The notes beneath the pieces are model-generated. The model had not been told where the DNA came from. It ran no database searches and worked only from the letters and a program-made list of their open reading frames with translations. Positions 6,466 to 9,333 of a DNA stretch of 9,333 nucleotides are shown piece after piece. The translations under genes and the position numbers were made by a program. Source of the stretch: Dehalococcoidia bacterium UBA1332 (GTDB taxonomy: Bacteria > Chloroflexota > Dehalococcoidia > Lucifugimonadales > Lucifugimonadaceae); assembly GCA_002306745.1 (NCBI GenBank), contig DBSW01000209.1:5350-14682 (forward strand). The letters are read 5' to 3'. The first letter of the stretch is position 1, and each line of letters opens with the position of its first letter.

Positions 6466-7617
6466 ATGAAAATAACTAATATCACAATCTTTCCACTAGT
6501 CAGTCAACGTCCAGAGTTGCGAGTTGGCAAACCGATACATCCAAGCTGGTGGGGTTACGATCAAACATTAATAAGAATCGACACTGAAAGTGGTATCTCT
6601 GGATGGGGTTGTGCAGGTGTTAGATGGGAGATGGCTGAAGCTACAATGAAAGTTCTCTGGCCACACCTTATTGGGCAAGACGCTCTTCAGCCCGAATCAG
6701 TAACTGAACGTTTACACCAATGGACCTTCTGGTACGGACGAGGTGGAGCGATGACTAGCTACATTGGAGCGGTCAATCATGCTTTATGGGATGTGCTTGG
6801 GCATCACACTGGCCTATCCATATCACGGCTTTTCGGAGGGCGTTACCTAGAAAAAGTCAAACCGTACGCATCAATGCTATTTTCCTGGCCTGTGGAAGAG
6901 ATGATTGAAACCCTTGAATCAGGATTAAATCGAAACTTTCGTGCTTTCAAGCTCGGATGGGGCACATTCGGCAGAGAGCGTAATCTTCACCATGACGAAG
7001 AGTTAGTCAAGACAGCTCGAAAAGTCATTGGCGATGATTCAGAGTTGATGGTAGACCCTGGGGGATCTGATATTTTCTGGCATGGCGACCTAAAGTGGGC
7101 AGTAGAAGCGGCTAAAATGCTTCGGGATTACAATGTCACATGGTTTGAGGAACCACTGCGGGCTGATGACATCGAAGGTTATAAACGACTCACTGAAGTA
7201 TCTCCAGTCCGAATTGCAACCGGTGAAGTGTTACGGGGTCGTTTGAATTTTGAACCACTAATCAGCGAAAAAGCTTGCGACATCATTCAACCCGATCAAA
7301 CAATATGCGGAGGATTATCAGAATCTCGAAAAATATGGCAGGCTGCATACGACAATAATGTTCAAGTGGTAATGCATGGGTGGAACACTGCTGTAGGAGC
7401 TGCAGCGGATCTCCAACTGACTGCGTCTATGCCTAATGGCAGATACCTAGAATACTGGCATCCCGCACCCTATGTAAGTGGGATTCTTACTACACCTCTG
7501 CTTCTTGACCAAGATGGAATGCTCCCAATCCCTGACAGTCCAGGCTTAGGAATTGAAATCGATGAAGATGCCGTAATCGCTCATGGACAAGGGGCTGAAG
7601 ACTACGGAGCACTGTAA
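6466..7617 (+). CDS. Enolase-superfamily enzyme, mandelate racemase/muconate lactonizing type
   Basis: This is a probable acid-sugar dehydratase of the mandelate racemase (MR) subgroup. An N-terminal capping domain (about 1-125) precedes the barrel. Metal ligands are D197 (VDPGG), E228 (WFEEPL) and E254 (ATGEVLRGR). D277 (QPDQ) and H304 (VVMHGWN) form the His-Asp pair, and E329 (YLEYWH) sits where MR has its electrophilic glutamate. FRAFKLGWG (158-166) aligns with the KxK region of MR, but the second lysine is replaced by G164. In MR that lysine is a general base, so racemisation looks unlikely and His-Asp-driven dehydration more likely. At 383 residues the length is normal. The creatininase-family gene follows 26 bases downstream and is probably cotranscribed. 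No clear ribosome-binding site is seen before the ATG. Substrate unknown. Confidence 0.87.
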   Translation: MKITNITIFPLVSQRPELRVGKPIHPSWWGYDQTLIRIDTESGISGWGCAGVRWEMAEATMKVLWPHLIGQDALQPESVTERLHQWTFWYGRGGAMTSYIGAVNHALWDVLGHHTGLSISRLFGGRYLEKVKPYASMLFSWPVEEMIETLESGLNRNFRAFKLGWGTFGRERNLHHDEELVKTARKVIGDDSELMVDPGGSDIFWHGDLKWAVEAAKMLRDYNVTWFEEPLRADDIEGYKRLTEVSPVRIATGEVLRGRLNFEPLISEKACDIIQPDQTICGGLSESRKIWQAAYDNNVQVVMHGWNTAVGAAADLQLTASMPNGRYLEYWHPAPYVSGILTTPLLLDQDGMLPIPDSPGLGIEIDEDAVIAHGQGAEDYGAL

Positions 7618-7643
7618 CCGCCCAAACAAATCAGGAGAACAAA

Positions 7644-8495
7644 ATGGCAATCAACGGAAAATGGCGTTACGAAGATCTCACATGGCCTGAAATGAATCAG
7701 GCCATAGAGGCGGGTTTAATACCGGTTTTACCAGTTGGAACAATGGAACAACACGGTCCACATCTTCCCGTAAAAATGGATCGATGGACGGCTACCGAAG
7801 TTGCAAAGGCAGCAGCTGAACGCCACCAGGACCGCCTATTATTTATGCCGCCAGTAGCGTATGGATACACTACCCACGTAATGGATTTCCCGGGGTCAGT
7901 AACCATCCATCACGAGACATTCATCCGTTACATTGTAGACATATTGAAGTCTTTGGCCTACCACGGATTCAGCCGCATTATCGTAATCAATGGTCATGGC
8001 TCAAACATGCCTCCGCTAGATTTGGCATGCAGGCGCGCTAATGTCGAGACTGATGCAAACGTAGCTCTTACATCTTGGTGGGATTTAACTGCAGCGGACC
8101 CAGAGTTTATGAAAACATGGAGGGAATCAGAGTTTCCTGGGGGATGCGCACATTCCGGAGAAGCCGAGACGTCGATGGCTCTGCACATGAACACAGATCT
8201 CATTCAAATGGACAACGCAATCAATGAGAAAATTAAATTCCATGAGCATAAGTCCCCGTACCAATGGGTAGATTTATGGGGACTAGGTCCTGTTTCGGTG
8301 ACATCATGGACAAGCGAATATACAGACTCTGGCATATGTGGTGAGCCGCTGTTGGCTAGTCCCGAAAAAGGCAAAAAGCTATTCGAAGAGGCCGTCAAGA
8401 ATCTCATCGCATGGGCTGATGAATTCTATTCTCGTGAGTTGCTGACGAGAAAAGACCATCACGTAACAGAGCCACTTTCTGACCTGCCTGGCTAA
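7644..8495 (+). CDS. Creatininase-family metal-dependent amidohydrolase
   Basis: This cytosolic metal hydrolase of the creatininase fold usually acts on cyclic amides, formamides or peptides. PVGTMEQHGPHLP (30-42) supplies E35 and H37, with D46 following. VINGHGSN (114-121) supplies H118, and AHSGEAETS (169-177) supplies H170 with E173 and E175. True creatininase, as I recall it, has NGHYEN with a metal-binding glutamate two residues after the histidine. Here that place is serine, as in the wider NGHGxN group that includes the FAPy deformylase ArfB and mycofactocin protein MftE, so creatinine is probably not the substrate. At 283 residues it is somewhat longer than creatininase (about 260). 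AGGAGA at 7633-7638 is a strong ribosome-binding site. It follows the MR-type enolase at 26 bases, suggesting a shared pathway on a compound carrying an amide or lactam. This role is inferred. Confidence 0.85.
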   Translation: MAINGKWRYEDLTWPEMNQAIEAGLIPVLPVGTMEQHGPHLPVKMDRWTATEVAKAAAERHQDRLLFMPPVAYGYTTHVMDFPGSVTIHHETFIRYIVDILKSLAYHGFSRIIVINGHGSNMPPLDLACRRANVETDANVALTSWWDLTAADPEFMKTWRESEFPGGCAHSGEAETSMALHMNTDLIQMDNAINEKIKFHEHKSPYQWVDLWGLGPVSVTSWTSEYTDSGICGEPLLASPEKGKKLFEEAVKNLIAWADEFYSRELLTRKDHHVTEPLSDLPG

Positions 8496-8509
8496 CTTTA
8501 TTTTTACTC

Positions 8510-9333
8510 TTAGTCAAAAGTTATACCTATCTTTACGGCGCTATCACTTCGATTCTTGGCAAGAGCAAATGCCCGATCGATTTCGGTGATATTTATGCGA
8601 TGAGAAATAATTGGCTCGACGTTTACGACCCCTTCAGATATCAGAATTGAAGCTTCAGAATAGCTAGAAAGACCTGGCTCATCTTGGGAACCAAGAACTG
8701 TATACACGTCTGCTCTACTTTTAAACATTTGCGAGTAGTCAAACGGTACCGGTGCTTCTGATTCAGGTAGTCCAAAAAGCACAACCTGTCCTTCATCGCG
8801 CACTAAATGAAACGACTGGGACAAAGTCTCTGTAGAGCCAACCGCTTCAATCACTAGATCTGCGCCTGCTCCATTGGTTAATTCTTTTACGAGATCTACG
8901 GCGTGGTCACCTGTGACATCAATCGACTCATCAACTCCGTAAGAATAACCAAGTTCTCGTCGCCATTTCAAAGGCTCCACTGAAATAATTCGACCCGCCC
9001 CAAGCCGCTTCAATACGAAATCCCAGAACAGTCCTGCGCTACCTTGACCAACGACCACGCAGGTCTGGTCAAAAAGAGAATCAGGCAGTCGCTTAGCAGC
9101 ATAGATAACTGTACCTAGTTGCTGAGCTAGCGTAACACTATCAATATCGACAGTTTGATCAAGTTTGAGGATATGCCCATCATCAACAACCTGATAGTCG
9201 GCAAAACATCTTGAATTCCAAATGTGGGGAGTCGTTAAAACGATATCTCCGGCAGCAAATTTGTCTGATTGCGATTCAATCACCTCGCCAACGGCTTCGT
9301 GACCGGGATGACCGGCCATAGCCGGAAAAGCAT
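8510..9333 (-). CDS. Zinc-type medium-chain alcohol/polyol dehydrogenase (N-terminus beyond window)
   Basis: This NAD(P)-dependent dehydrogenase probably oxidises a secondary alcohol or polyol. The reading frame stays open to the window edge, so the gene is cut; the ATG at 9319 (M-A-G-H) lies inside the protein. GHPGHEAVGEV, counted from that ATG at 3-13, is the family's GHE zinc-site region, so about 55-60 N-terminal residues including the first zinc ligand cysteine are missing. The nucleotide-binding motif is GQGSAG (91-96) followed by VEP (114-116), and GADLVIEAVG lies at 152-161. Between GD (24-25) and FADYQV (39-44) there are only about 13 residues, so the four-cysteine structural zinc lobe found in many alcohol dehydrogenases is absent. 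The stop is 14 bases from the converging creatininase-family gene. The substrate is unknown; threonine, sorbitol or bacteriochlorophyllide-type dehydrogenase relatives are possible. Confidence 0.85.
   Translation of the reverse strand, partial: AFPAMAGHPGHEAVGEVIESQSDKFAAGDIVLTTPHIWNSRCFADYQVVDDGHILKLDQTVDIDSVTLAQQLGTVIYAAKRLPDSLFDQTCVVVGQGSAGLFWDFVLKRLGAGRIISVEPLKWRRELGYSYGVDESIDVTGDHAVDLVKELTNGAGADLVIEAVGSTETLSQSFHLVRDEGQVVLFGLPESEAPVPFDYSQMFKSRADVYTVLGSQDEPGLSSYSEASILISEGVVNVEPIISHRINITEIDRAFALAKNRSDSAVKIGITFD

Noticed and set aside
8493..8523. TAACTTT / AAAGTTA hairpin between the converging creatininase-family and dehydrogenase genes as a terminator
   Set aside because: The stem is only 7 bp, almost all A-T, with a 17-base loop that includes the stop codon region; stability would be low and chance occurrence is likely.
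1..9333. Phage or plasmid origin because of dnaB and a DnaC-like loader
   Set aside because: No structural phage genes, integrase or plasmid replication gene is present; DnaD context and metabolic genes fit a chromosome.

Overview
The window looks like a piece of a bacterial chromosome from an uncultured, probably marine Chloroflexota lineage. The best guess is SAR202 or a relative of Dehalococcoidia. This rests on three things: moderate-to-low GC by eye, a DnaB-DnaD-DnaI/DnaC-type helicase-loading cluster, and two different enolase-superfamily genes next to a creatininase-family amidohydrolase and a zinc-type dehydrogenase. Expansion of enolase-superfamily paralogues is a known trait of SAR202 genomes. 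The taxonomic call is an inference from gene content, not from a marker gene. No rRNA, tRNA, CRISPR array, insertion sequence or integrase was seen.

Left half (1-4485, all + strand). The last codons of an upstream gene are followed by a strong hairpin terminator. A roughly 200-base A+T-rich leader then holds several short repeats: a 10-bp inverted repeat, two TGTGGA elements one helical turn apart (one close to a DnaA box), and a 7-bp direct repeat. Next come four tightly coupled genes: replicative helicase DnaB, a DnaD-domain primosome protein, a helicase-loader-like protein with a zinc motif and two complete AAA+ ATPase modules in tandem, and a HIT-family protein whose second half looks like a decayed second HIT domain. 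The junctions are GTGA overlaps, or a long overlap in the dnaD-loader case, so the four genes very probably form one operon. The first three make a plausible helicase-loading module of the Bacillus DnaD/DnaI type.

Right half (4491-9333). A small four-helix membrane protein (CopD/DUF2269-like) and a glucarate-dehydratase-subgroup enolase lie on the minus strand. Across a 185-base divergent intergenic region, a mandelate-racemase-subgroup enolase and a creatininase-family metal hydrolase lie on the plus strand. A 5'-truncated medium-chain zinc dehydrogenase enters from the right edge on the minus strand. Together these look like a catabolic set for sugar acids or related polyhydroxy acids: dehydratases, a metal-dependent amide or lactone-like hydrolase, and a polyol/alcohol dehydrogenase. 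The actual substrates cannot be read from the sequence.

The most unusual items are the tandem-AAA+ helicase loader, the HIT protein with a motif-less second repeat in the replication operon, the repeat-rich dnaB leader with a DnaA-box-like element, and the loss of the second catalytic lysine in the mandelate-racemase-like enzyme.
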